This document shows, piece after piece, positions 1 through 9,549 of a stretch of 45,985 nucleotides of DNA (positions within the stretch are counted from its first letter, which is position 1; every line of letters starts with the position of its first letter). This stretch comes from Vulgatibacter sp035565615 (GTDB taxonomy: Bacteria; Myxococcota; Myxococcia; Myxococcales; Vulgatibacteraceae). The DNA lies in contig DATMSB010000024.1 of assembly GCA_035565615.1 (NCBI GenBank), positions 1 through 45,985 of the forward strand, written 5' to 3'. Below the pieces are notes generated by a model. The model did no database searches and was not told the DNA's origin. It saw only the letters and a program-made list of their open reading frames with translations. The translations under genes were made by a program, and so were the position numbers.

Positions 1-1
1 G

Positions 2-886
2 ACGATGCTGGACCTCCAGCGCTCGTGGGACGACTTCATCGCCCGCCACGTCCTCCCCGGGCAGCGGGAGGCGCTCCTGCGCAACCGCTTCTACCAGACC
101 CTCTCGTCGGCGCTCGCCGGCTCCCAGGAGTACATCGCCACCGAGAGGCTGTACGAGGTCCATTCACGCGGGGACTACGACCTCCTCGTCCTCGACACGC
201 CCCCGACCTCCCACGCCCTCGACTTCCTGGACGCGCCCCGGCGCATCCTCGACTTCCTCGATCAGGGATCCTTCCGCGCCGTCACCGGGCCGGCCCTCGC
301 CGCCGGGCGCCTCGGCCTCAAGCTGATGACCCTGGGCGGCAGCGTGGTGGGCAAGGCCCTCTCCAGGCTCACCGGCACCGAGACCCTGGAGGAGCTCACC
401 GCCTTCATGCTCGAGATCCAGGGGACGTACGGTGTCTTCAAGGATCGGGCCGCCAAGGTGAAGGCGCTCTTCGCCTCGGACGACGCCGCCTTCGTCCTCG
501 TCACCAGCGCCCACGGGGCGAACGTCGACGAGACCATCTTCTTCCACGAGCGCCTGGCGGCCGAGCGGATCCCCGTGGCCGGCGTCGTCGCCAACCGGGT
601 GCACCCGGACTTCCTCGAGGGCGCCCCCGTCCCCGACTCCGCCGCGCTCGCCGCGGCCCTCGCCGCCGCCGGGCTCGACGACCCCGGGCAGCCGCCCCTG
701 TCGGAGCGGCTGGTGCAGACGCTCGCGGAGGCCCGCGCCATCGCGGACGCCGATCGCCGCAGCCTCGAGCGCCTGGCCTCGGCCACCCGGCCGACCCCTT
801 TGCACCGGGTGCCGCGCTTCGACTCCGACCTGTATGATCTGCCGGGCCTGTGGGAGTTGAGCCGGCACCTGTTCCAAAGGGGTTGA
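2..886 (+). CDS. ArsA-family anion-transporting ATPase, C-terminal part
   Basis: The reading frame is open to the left edge, so the N-terminus, including the P-loop, lies outside the window. The visible part carries the switch-type motif LLVLDTPPTSHALDFLD, typical of ArsA/GET3-like ATPases (DTPPTGH in ArsA), followed by a helical segment and the VLVTSAHGANVDET strand-loop that belongs to the nucleotide-binding half. ArsA-like ATPases dimerise in the cytoplasm and couple ATP hydrolysis to metalloid export or tail-anchored protein handling. Similar proteins are common in myxobacteria without any arsenic genes, and none is seen here, so the substrate is unknown. Its stop lies 2 nt before the next start, so the two genes are probably co-transcribed. 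Confidence 0.8.
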   Translation, partial: TMLDLQRSWDDFIARHVLPGQREALLRNRFYQTLSSALAGSQEYIATERLYEVHSRGDYDLLVLDTPPTSHALDFLDAPRRILDFLDQGSFRAVTGPALAAGRLGLKLMTLGGSVVGKALSRLTGTETLEELTAFMLEIQGTYGVFKDRAAKVKALFASDDAAFVLVTSAHGANVDETIFFHERLAAERIPVAGVVANRVHPDFLEGAPVPDSAALAAALAAAGLDDPGQPPLSERLVQTLAEARAIADADRRSLERLASATRPTPLHRVPRFDSDLYDLPGLWELSRHLFQRG

Positions 887-888
887 TC

Positions 889-1296
889 ATGGCGCGGGCG
901 GCGCACGTCTTCGAGCTGCACACCAAGGGGAAGGAGGAGTTCGTCGACCTCACCGCCCGGATCCGGGCGCTGGTCGATCACAGCGGCGTCCGGGACGGGA
1001 CGGTGGTGGTGTACTGCCCCCACTCCACCGCCGGCCTCACCATCCAGGAGAACACCGATCCGGCGCTGAAGCGCGACATCCTCGCCGCGCTGGAGTCGAT
1101 GGTGCCCGCCGCCCGCCCCTGGGGGCATTCGGAGGGGAACGCCCCGGCCCACGTGAAGGCGGCCCTCCTCGGGACCAGTTGCACCCTGGTCGTCGACGGG
1201 GGCAGGCTCCTGCTCGGCCGGTGGCAGGGCATCTATTTCGTGGAGTTCGACGGCCCGCGGGACAGGATGGTCCAGGTGAAGATCCTCCCGGCGTGA
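889..1296 (+). CDS. YjbQ/UPF0047 family protein
   Basis: A 136-aa protein of the usual length for the YjbQ (UPF0047) family, which is annotated as secondary thiamine-phosphate synthase-like. Family motifs are visible: VVYCPHSTAGLTIQEN in the middle, HSEGNAPAHVKAALLG, and the C-terminal GRWQGIYFVEFDGPRDR. The conserved His and Glu residues in these motifs are thought to bind a metal. ATG 889 is chosen because it is preceded by an AAAGGGG ribosome-binding site at 876-882 and gives a family-length protein; an in-frame GTG at 850 would add 13 non-conserved residues. The exact physiological reaction is not firmly known for the family. Confidence 0.85.
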   Translation: MARAAHVFELHTKGKEEFVDLTARIRALVDHSGVRDGTVVVYCPHSTAGLTIQENTDPALKRDILAALESMVPAARPWGHSEGNAPAHVKAALLGTSCTLVVDGGRLLLGRWQGIYFVEFDGPRDRMVQVKILPA

Positions 1297-1373
1297 GCCC
1301 GTCGCCTCCGACCCGCGGCGGCGACCCGCTCCGATCGCTCCTCGTTCCTCGGCTCCCACCCCATGCTCGCATC

Positions 1374-2615
1374 GTGATCCGCTCCTCTCGCACCGACCTC
1401 CGCCCCCAGCCGACGAAGGGATCCGCCCCGCCCCGGCGAACGCCGGCGCCGGCGCCCCTCCGCCTGCTCGCCGTCTGCCTCGCCTTCGCCGTCGTCTCCG
1501 GCTGCGCCCGGATCGACGCCTCCCGGCGGGCGGACGATCCCTTCGAGGGGATCGAGGCGGAGGTGGCGTCCTTCAACGCCGAGGAGCTCTTCGCCTGCGG
1601 GAGCGCGGCCTTCCAGGCGGAGGACTTCCACCGGGCCGCGGTCTGCTTCTCCCGCCTCGCCGATCGCTTCCCCGACAGCCCCCGGGCCGCCGACGCCGGC
1701 TTCAACGCGGGCGCCGCCTACGAGCGCCTGGGCGCGTACCAGCTCGCGCTCGATCGCTTCCGCCCCCTGCTGCGCACGCCTCCACCGGCCCACGACCTCG
1801 AGGTGACCTGGCGGGTGGCGACCTGCCTCTACCACCTGGGCGAATACGACGAGGCGATCGCCCTCCTCGAGCCGATCGCCGAGCGCCGGGACGTCGCCGC
1901 CGTCGACCGGATCCGCGCTCGCACCCACGCCGGCGTCTGCAAGGTCGAGAAGGGCGAGTACGGCGCCGCCGAGGCGGACCTGCGCAAGGCCCTCGCCCTC
2001 TACCGGTCGAGCGCGGCGGAGGAGCGGATCGAGAGCTACTTCCCCAGCCAGGCCCAGTTCTTCCTCGGGGAGATCTACCGGATCCACTTCTCCGAGGCGC
2101 CCCTCGACGCGGTGGACGACACGGACGCCATGCGCGATCAGCTCGAGCACAAGGCCCAGCTCCTCCTCTCCGCGCAGGGGCACTACCTGCGCACGCTGCG
2201 CCTGCGCAACCCGCACTGGTCCACCGCCGCGGGGCAGCGGGTGGGGGGGCTCTACGAGGATCTCTACGATCAGATGATGGAGGCGCCGGTCCCCTCCGGC
2301 CTCGACGCCGAGCAGGCCGATCTCTACCGGGCCATGCTCCGCCGCAAGGTGCGGGTGCTCGTGCAGAAGGCCATCTCGATCTACGAGCGCACCCTCTCCG
2401 CCGCGGAGAGGACCGGGGTCTCCTCCGCCTTCATCGATCAGACCCGGGACAGCCTGGAGCGGATGAAGCAGGTGCTCCTCTCGGACGCCGCCCGCGACGA
2501 GGCCGACGGCGTCGAGGACGATCCGGACCTCGGCCCGTCCTCCGGCGAGGACGGCGCCTCCCCCGACCTGGTGCGCGCCGGCGCACCGTTGACGGGGCCG
2601 TCCGCCGCTCCATAG
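1374..2615 (+). CDS. TPR-repeat lipoprotein
   Basis: The protein has a long basic, Pro-rich leader, a hydrophobic stretch and a lipobox-like VVSG-C with Cys44, so it is probably an envelope lipoprotein. From about residue 60 on it is helical with TPR-like units, for example ACGSAAFQAEDFHRAAVCFS, FNAGAAYERLGAYQLALDRF and TCLYHLGEYDEAIALLEPI. This is a scaffold for protein-protein contacts, loosely reminiscent of BamD/YfiO-type lipoproteins, but with no firm assignment. The acidic C-terminal tail is low complexity. The start is uncertain: GTG 1374 has no clear ribosome-binding site, and was chosen because it gives the shortest plausible signal peptide. ruvX follows 9 nt after the stop. Confidence 0.7.
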   Translation: MIRSSRTDLRPQPTKGSAPPRRTPAPAPLRLLAVCLAFAVVSGCARIDASRRADDPFEGIEAEVASFNAEELFACGSAAFQAEDFHRAAVCFSRLADRFPDSPRAADAGFNAGAAYERLGAYQLALDRFRPLLRTPPPAHDLEVTWRVATCLYHLGEYDEAIALLEPIAERRDVAAVDRIRARTHAGVCKVEKGEYGAAEADLRKALALYRSSAAEERIESYFPSQAQFFLGEIYRIHFSEAPLDAVDDTDAMRDQLEHKAQLLLSAQGHYLRTLRLRNPHWSTAAGQRVGGLYEDLYDQMMEAPVPSGLDAEQADLYRAMLRRKVRVLVQKAISIYERTLSAAERTGVSSAFIDQTRDSLERMKQVLLSDAARDEADGVEDDPDLGPSSGEDGASPDLVRAGAPLTGPSAAP

Positions 2616-2624
2616 AACGGGCCG

Positions 2625-3050
2625 ATGGGATTCATGGCCCTCGACCTGGGCGACAAGACCATCGGCGTGGCCACCTCGAACGAGCTGGGCTGGACCACGC
2701 CCGTGGAGACCATCCGCCGAAAGGGCATCGAGGCGGACCTCGCGGCCCTCGCCAGGCTCGTCGAAGAGCACGAGCCGGAGCGGATCGTGGTCGGCCTGCC
2801 CCTGAACATGGACGACTCCGAAGGTCCCCGCGCGGCGAGATCCCGCAAGTTCGCCGCCGTGCTCCGAGAGCGCTTCGGCCTGCCGGTCGCGCTCCAGGAC
2901 GAGCGCCTCTCCACCTTCGAGGCCGAGCAGCGCCTCGCAGAGGCCGGCGTCCCCGCGATCAAGCGCAAGGCGATCGTGGACATGGTCGCGGCACAGGTGA
3001 TCCTCGAGGCTTACCTCGCCGCCGGCGCCCCGCCGCCCGACGCGGCCTGA
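2625..3050 (+). CDS. ruvX: RuvX/YqgF-type Holliday junction resolvase
   Basis: A 141-aa RNase H-fold protein matching the RuvX/YqgF family along its length. The N-terminal ALDLGDKTIGVATS holds the first catalytic Asp, VVGLPLNMDDSEG is the conserved glycine loop, LQDERLSTFEAEQRL carries the second acidic motif, and DMVAAQVILEAYL supplies the last Asp. The family acts on 16S rRNA precursor 5' ends and/or on Holliday junctions in the cytoplasm. ATG 2625 gives a normal N-terminus. It lies 9 nt downstream of the TPR lipoprotein gene, so it may be the last gene of that transcription unit, before the hairpins at 3088-3170. Confidence 0.88.
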   Translation: MGFMALDLGDKTIGVATSNELGWTTPVETIRRKGIEADLAALARLVEEHEPERIVVGLPLNMDDSEGPRAARSRKFAAVLRERFGLPVALQDERLSTFEAEQRLAEAGVPAIKRKAIVDMVAAQVILEAYLAAGAPPPDAA

Positions 3051-3087
3051 TCCTCCTCCGCGGAGCCCGGCGCGGGAGGCTCGTCGC

Positions 3088-3106
3088 GAGGGCGCCGCAC
3101 GCCCTC
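3088..3106 (+). terminator. Hairpin downstream of ruvX
   Basis: GAGGGCG (3088-3094) pairs perfectly with CGCCCTC (3100-3106) across a 5-nt loop, 38 nt after the ruvX stop. There is no T-tract, so it may be a stabilising hairpin rather than an intrinsic terminator. Confidence 0.4.
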
Positions 3107-3127
3107 CCCGCCTTCCCTGCCGCCGGC

Positions 3128-3170
3128 GCCCCGCCGCGAAGCGCTCCGGGATGCCCGGCGGGGCTCTCTT
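3128..3170 (+). terminator. Terminator-like hairpin before the DUF4215 lipoprotein gene
   Basis: Perfect 9-bp arms GCCCCGCCG (3128-3136) and CGGCGGGGC (3156-3164) enclose a 19-nt loop and are followed by TCTCTT. The placement, between ruvX and an independent gene with its own promoter-like stretch, supports a role in ending transcription. The rest of the 245-bp gap holds nothing else recognisable except the promoter-like segment at 3243-3268. Confidence 0.45.
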
Positions 3171-3242
3171 CACGAGGTGCGATGCGCCTCCCGTCCGCTC
3201 GCCTCCGCCGGCCCCGCGACCCCCTGCATCGCTTTCGCTCTC

Positions 3243-3268
3243 TTCATTTCGACACAAATCAGTAGAAT
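3243..3268 (+). promoter_or_regulatory. Possible promoter of the DUF4215 lipoprotein gene
   Basis: A locally AT-rich stretch within very GC-rich surroundings contains TAGAAT (3263-3268), a 5/6 match to the sigma-70 -10 box. The only -35 candidate, TTCATT at 3243-3248, is at a short 14-nt spacing, so the -35 is doubtful. A strong AGGAGG ribosome-binding site (3286-3291) lies 4 nt before the ATG at 3296. Confidence 0.4.
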
Positions 3269-3295
3269 GTATGGTTTGCACTCCCAGGAGGCGAG

Positions 3296-5020
3296 ATGAG
3301 CGCTTGGCGTTTGGCAGTGGTGGTGGTCGCGCTGCTCGGGATGTCGTTCGGCTGCGGTGACGACGAGGAGAAGCCGGAGGTCGTGGGTGCCGGCGGGACC
3401 GGCGGCGTCGCGGGCGCCGGAGGCGGCGGTGCAGGCGGCGACGGCGGCGCGGGCGGAGCGGGCGGCACCGGAGGGAGCGAACCCCGCTGCGGCGACGGGA
3501 ACGTGGACCCCGGCGAGGCCTGCGACGACGGCAACGAGACCGACGGCGACGGCTGCTCCTCCCAGTGCGAGTGGGAGGGGAGCTGCGAGAACCCCGTCGA
3601 CTGGGCGAAGGTGAGCGCGCCGGTCGAGAACTTCCCCGGCTTCTTCTCCACCGGTCAGCTCGAGTTCCACGGGCAGAACGTGACCGGCGCCGGCAGGTGC
3701 GGCGGAGGCGGAGACAAGGTCGTCTATCGCTGGGTGGCTCCCTCGACCGGCAGACTGGCCTTCTTCGTCAACGCAAACGGCCCCGGCTCGCTCTCCGCTC
3801 GCGGCTACGTGCGTCGCGCCTGCGACGATCCGGGTTCCGAGCTGTATCGGAGCTGCACCATCCCCGGCACGCAGACCGAGATGGACGTGGAGGAAGGCGA
3901 AGAGCTCTTTCTCGTCTTCGCCGCCAGCGACGCAGGCGCAGGCCTGACCTACCTGCTGGCCACCGGCGTCTTTCCCTACGTTCCCGAGGGGGAGGCCTGC
4001 GGCCCCGCCTCCGGAAAGCAGGATTCCCACGAGTGGCAGTGCGCCCCCGGCTTCACGTGCCACGACGTCGCCACCCCTGAGATCTGCACGGCGAACGAGC
4101 CCCCGGAGCTCGTCTCCGTCGAGGCCTTCCGCGGCGGCGACTCGGGCCAGGACGTCTTCGTCCTCTTCGAGGCGAACGATCCCAACGGGGACTACTGGTT
4201 CCTCGAGGCCGACGTGTACGACGCGGAGGGCGAACCCATCGTCGTCAGCCCGAACCCCGGCTTCTTCGACCGGAACCCCAACCAGCTCAACCTCCCCATC
4301 TCCCGGGGGATCGATCCGCCGACGGTCGGCTTCCGCTCCTTCGCGACCCTGGAGGGAGCCTTCATCCGGAACTTCCCTGAGCTCCACCGGATGGACTTCC
4401 GCCTTCGGGATCTCGGCAACCTCCTCTCCAACTCGCTCAGCGCCACGGTGCTCCCGCAGCCGGTCGTCTCCGTCGGCGAGCCCTGCGATCCGAACGGCGC
4501 CGCCAATCGCTGCGACGGCGACGACCTGATCTGCAGGGGCTCCGGCGACTCGGGCCCCGTCTGCGAGTCGCTCGAGCCGGATCGGGCGGCGGCCTGCGCG
4601 GCCGCCGACGAGATCGGCGTGGGCCTGACCAGCGTGTCGTGGCGGGCACCCGATTCGTTCGACCTCGCCTGGGTCCTGCCCCCCGACTGCCTCCAGGCCG
4701 GCTTCACCCGGCGCCGCGACAGGCCCGAGATGCCCTTCCGCCTCCACCTCGAAGAGAAGCGCACGAACGTGGTGATCCAGGTCGAGGACGCCCGAGGGGG
4801 GTTCGCCGCCTTCGGGGTCGCGGTGGCCCTCCACGAGGGCTGCGGGCTGCAGGGGCCTCCGCTGGCTTGCGTCGAGAACGTCGACACGATCGAGGCGGGG
4901 CGGCTGGAGTTCGACGAGCTCGAGGCCGGCGACTACCTCATCGTGGTGAGCATGCCGACCACCCGCGCCGTCCTGGACTTCCACCTCATCGTCGAGGCGG
5001 ATCCCCTCGAGGTTCCGTGA
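3296..5020 (+). CDS. Lipoprotein with Gly-rich linker and Myxococcus Cys-rich (DUF4215) repeat
   Basis: A 574-aa predicted surface or periplasmic lipoprotein. A short signal peptide ends in a lipobox with Cys20 (MSFG-C), followed by an acidic patch and a Gly/Ala-rich linker (about residues 31-60). A DUF4215 'Myxococcus cysteine-rich repeat' spans about residues 65-91 (CGDGNVDPGEACDDGN, then GDGCSSQC). The rest is extracellular-type beta-rich sequence with scattered Cys pairs and no recognised enzymatic motif. Such proteins are abundant in myxobacteria; the function is unknown. An AGGAGG site fixes the start. Its last 35 nt overlap the 3' end of the convergent apbE-like gene. Confidence 0.85.
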   Translation: MSAWRLAVVVVALLGMSFGCGDDEEKPEVVGAGGTGGVAGAGGGGAGGDGGAGGAGGTGGSEPRCGDGNVDPGEACDDGNETDGDGCSSQCEWEGSCENPVDWAKVSAPVENFPGFFSTGQLEFHGQNVTGAGRCGGGGDKVVYRWVAPSTGRLAFFVNANGPGSLSARGYVRRACDDPGSELYRSCTIPGTQTEMDVEEGEELFLVFAASDAGAGLTYLLATGVFPYVPEGEACGPASGKQDSHEWQCAPGFTCHDVATPEICTANEPPELVSVEAFRGGDSGQDVFVLFEANDPNGDYWFLEADVYDAEGEPIVVSPNPGFFDRNPNQLNLPISRGIDPPTVGFRSFATLEGAFIRNFPELHRMDFRLRDLGNLLSNSLSATVLPQPVVSVGEPCDPNGAANRCDGDDLICRGSGDSGPVCESLEPDRAAACAAADEIGVGLTSVSWRAPDSFDLAWVLPPDCLQAGFTRRRDRPEMPFRLHLEEKRTNVVIQVEDARGGFAAFGVAVALHEGCGLQGPPLACVENVDTIEAGRLEFDELEAGDYLIVVSMPTTRAVLDFHLIVEADPLEVP

Positions 5021-6089
5021 GCGCGGTGGAGGGGCGCAGCCGGCCCTCCAGGCCCGGCGAGACGTGCAGCGTCCCCTCGGCGTCGACCACCGCCACCTCG
5101 CATCCCTGCGAGGTGGCGTAGGAGATCCCCCGCTCCGGACCGAAGATGAACACGGGCTTCGTCACCACCTCCGCGGTGGTGGCGTCCGGGCACAGCGCCG
5201 TCACGCTCCGGGACGCGGTCGCCGGCCGCCCCGTGGTGGGATCGATGAGGTGGTGGTAGCGCACGCCACCCTTCTCGAAGTACCGCTCGTAGTCGCCGCT
5301 GGTGGAGAACGCGGCGTTCTCCAGCTCCACCACCGCGAGGACCGAGCCGGGGCGCCGGGGGTGCCGGATCCCCACGGTCCAGGGGCGCTCGCCCCGGCGC
5401 CCCGCGGCGTAGAGATCGCCGCCGAGCCGGATGGTGAAGTCCGAGAGGCCGGCGCCCCGCGCGAGGGCCGCCAGCCGATCGACGGCCCATCCCTTCGCGA
5501 TCCCGCCCAGGCCCAGCGCCATCCCCTCCTCCTGGAGGAAGAGCGTGCCGGCCTCGTCGTCGACGACCACCTTGCGCCAGTCGACCCTCGCGCGGGCCCG
5601 CTCGATCGCCTCGTCGCCCGGGACCACGCCGTCCATCGCGTCGCCGAACCTCCACACGCCGCGCATCCCCGCCCAGGTGGGGTCGAAGGCGCCGCCCGAG
5701 CGGGCTGCTGCCTCGAGGGCCCGGGAGACGATGGCCCGGAGCTCCCCGCTCACGGCGACCGGCCCCACCCCCGCGGCGGCGTTGACCCTCGAGATCTCGG
5801 AGTCCGAGCGCCACTCGCTCATCACCGCGTCGATTCGGCGCAGCTCCGCGAGGGCCGCCCGGGCGACGCCGGCGGCCAGCTCCCCGTCGGAGGTGCGCAG
5901 CTCGAGCTTGCAGCGGGTCCCCATGATCGGGAAGGAGGCGAGGAAGAGATCCCCCTTGCGGATCACCTCAGGGCCGCCGCCGTCCGCCTCGGCGGGCTGC
6001 CCCGGAGGCAGCTCGAGCCGAGGCCCCGCAGCGGTCGACGTGCAAGCGGAGGCGACCAGGGTTACGCAGAACAGCAAGGCGCTACGCAC
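4986..6089 (-). CDS. ApbE-family FAD:protein FMN transferase, lipoprotein
   Basis: A 367-aa protein with a lipoprotein signal peptide (LVASA-C, Cys16) and the ApbE fold. Motifs seen are FPIMGTRCKLEL near the start, EISRVNAAAGVGPV, GLGGIAKGWAVDRLA, and the signature HHLIDPTTGRPA followed by SRSVTALCPDATTAEV. ApbE transfers FMN from FAD onto Thr or Ser of target proteins such as NqrC/RnfG outside the cytoplasmic membrane, using Mg2+. No flavinylation target is encoded in the window. The start is GTG 6089 with AAGGAG 9 nt upstream. The 3' end overlaps the convergent lipoprotein gene by 35 nt. The 269-bp gap to prkA holds two GGTACC hexamers close together but no clear promoter. Confidence 0.88.
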   Translation of the reverse strand: MRSALLFCVTLVASACTSTAAGPRLELPPGQPAEADGGGPEVIRKGDLFLASFPIMGTRCKLELRTSDGELAAGVARAALAELRRIDAVMSEWRSDSEISRVNAAAGVGPVAVSGELRAIVSRALEAAARSGGAFDPTWAGMRGVWRFGDAMDGVVPGDEAIERARARVDWRKVVVDDEAGTLFLQEEGMALGLGGIAKGWAVDRLAALARGAGLSDFTIRLGGDLYAAGRRGERPWTVGIRHPRRPGSVLAVVELENAAFSTSGDYERYFEKGGVRYHHLIDPTTGRPATASRSVTALCPDATTAEVVTKPVFIFGPERGISYATSQGCEVAVVDAEGTLHVSPGLEGRLRPSTALTEPRGDPPRR

Positions 6090-6358
6090 GCGCGGGCGCT
6101 CCTTTTTCGAGGGTACCGGCTTGGTACCGCCTCGCCCGCCGGGATGGCAAGAGCCGGCGCCCTTCGGGGGCCATCGTGCGCCGCCGGCCGGCAGGTCGTA
6201 AGCTTGGACGACGAGGCGCCCGCCGAGCGCCGGGGAAGCGAGGGAAATAGTCGGTCAGGGGATCCAGTTCCCCCGTCAGGACCGTACCGGCGATCGCGCC
6301 AAGTCGGAGCCGCCGCCAGAAGTTTTCGCCACTTTCGACGAGCAGGAGCAAGGTCCCC

Positions 6359-8425
<2,067 letters not shown>

Positions 8426-8429
8426 GGCC

Positions 8430-9542
8430 CTGTCTCTCAAGATCAAACAGGACCACGCTCGCTTCAAGGCGATCGTCCGCGGGAAGATCAAGCAGAACCT
8501 GCGGAAGTTCATCCAGAAGGGCGAGATGATCGGGAAGCAGGGGAAGGATCTGATCACCATTCCCCTGCCCACCATCGAGATCCCCAGGTTCCGCTTCGGC
8601 CCCAAGCAGCAGGGCGGCGTCGGCCAGGGCGACGGAGAGGTGGGGCAGAGCCTCGGCCCCGGGCAGGAGCAGCCGGGCGAGGGCGAGGGGCGCGCGGGCC
8701 AGGGCGAGGGGCACCACCTCATGGAGGTGGACGTCACCTTCGACGAGCTCGCGGAGATCCTCGGCGAGGAGCTGCAGCTCCCCAAGATCGAGCCCAAGGG
8801 GACCGATCGGATCATCACCGAGAAGACCCGCTACACCGGGATCAACACCATCGGCCCCGAGTCGCTCCGCCACTTCAAGCGCACCTACAAGCAGGCGCTG
8901 CGGCGGCAGATCGCCTCCGGCACCTACGATCCCGAGCGCCCGGTGATCGTCCCCTACCGCGAGGATCGCCGGTACCGCTCCTGGAAGGTGACGCCGCAGC
9001 CCGAGGCCGCCGCCCTGATCATCTACATCATGGACGTCTCCGGCTCGATGGGCGACGAGCAGAAGGAGATCGTGCGCATCGAGTCCTTCTGGCTCGACAC
9101 CTGGCTGCGCCACCACTACAAGGGCCTCACCGCTCGTTACATCATCCACGACGCGGTGGCCCGCGAGGTGGATCGGGAGACCTTCTTCCACACCCGCGAG
9201 TCGGGCGGGACCATGATCTCCTCGGCGTACAAGCTCGCCGCCGAGATGATCGAGAGGGATCACCCCTCCACCACCTGGAACACCTACCTGTTCCACTTCT
9301 CCGACGGCGACAACTGGAGTGCCGACGACACGCGCTTCTGCATCGAGCTGGTGAAGGAGCGCATCCTCCCCCACGTGAACCTCTTCGCCTACGGCCAGGT
9401 GGAGAGCCCCTACGGATCCGGCCAGTTCATCCGCGATCTGCGCGAGACCTTCGAAGGCGACGACCGGGTGGCGCTCTCCGAGATCGCCGACAAGGAAGCG
9501 ATCTACGGCTCGATCAAGGACTTCCTCGGAAAGGGGAAGTGA
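8430..9542 (+). CDS. yeaH: DUF444/UPF0229 (YeaH-like) von Willebrand A-type protein, CTG start
   Basis: A 370-aa cytoplasmic protein of the YeaH family. The C-terminal half is a VWA-like domain with the MIDAS motif YIMDVSGSMGDEQK, then SGGTMISSAYKLA and FSDGDNW. The first ATG in frame (8526) would remove a conserved N-terminus reading LSLKIKQDHARFKAIVRGKI, which resembles the normal start of this family. The frame is open back to a TGA at 8334, with no ATG, GTG or TTG in between. A CTG at 8430 sits 8 nt after AAAGGA and immediately before the conserved SLKI, so a CTG start is proposed. It links prkA and spoVR, whose products are thought to work in one stress pathway. Confidence 0.85.
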   Translation: MSLKIKQDHARFKAIVRGKIKQNLRKFIQKGEMIGKQGKDLITIPLPTIEIPRFRFGPKQQGGVGQGDGEVGQSLGPGQEQPGEGEGRAGQGEGHHLMEVDVTFDELAEILGEELQLPKIEPKGTDRIITEKTRYTGINTIGPESLRHFKRTYKQALRRQIASGTYDPERPVIVPYREDRRYRSWKVTPQPEAAALIIYIMDVSGSMGDEQKEIVRIESFWLDTWLRHHYKGLTARYIIHDAVAREVDRETFFHTRESGGTMISSAYKLAAEMIERDHPSTTWNTYLFHFSDGDNWSADDTRFCIELVKERILPHVNLFAYGQVESPYGSGQFIRDLRETFEGDDRVALSEIADKEAIYGSIKDFLGKGK

Positions 9543-9549
9543 GTACCGA

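Noticed and set aside
2..886. Arsenic resistance operon
   Set aside because: Only an ArsA-like ATPase is seen. No arsenic reductase, pump or ArsR gene lies downstream, and such ATPases often occur without them.
3385..3475. A tandem DNA repeat in the 5' part of the DUF4215 lipoprotein gene
   Set aside because: It is an irregular run of Gly/Ala codons encoding a flexible linker, not a DNA repeat with a fixed unit.
6112..6127. Two GGTACC hexamers before prkA as an operator
   Set aside because: They are short, self-complementary sites of low information, with no extended symmetry around them.
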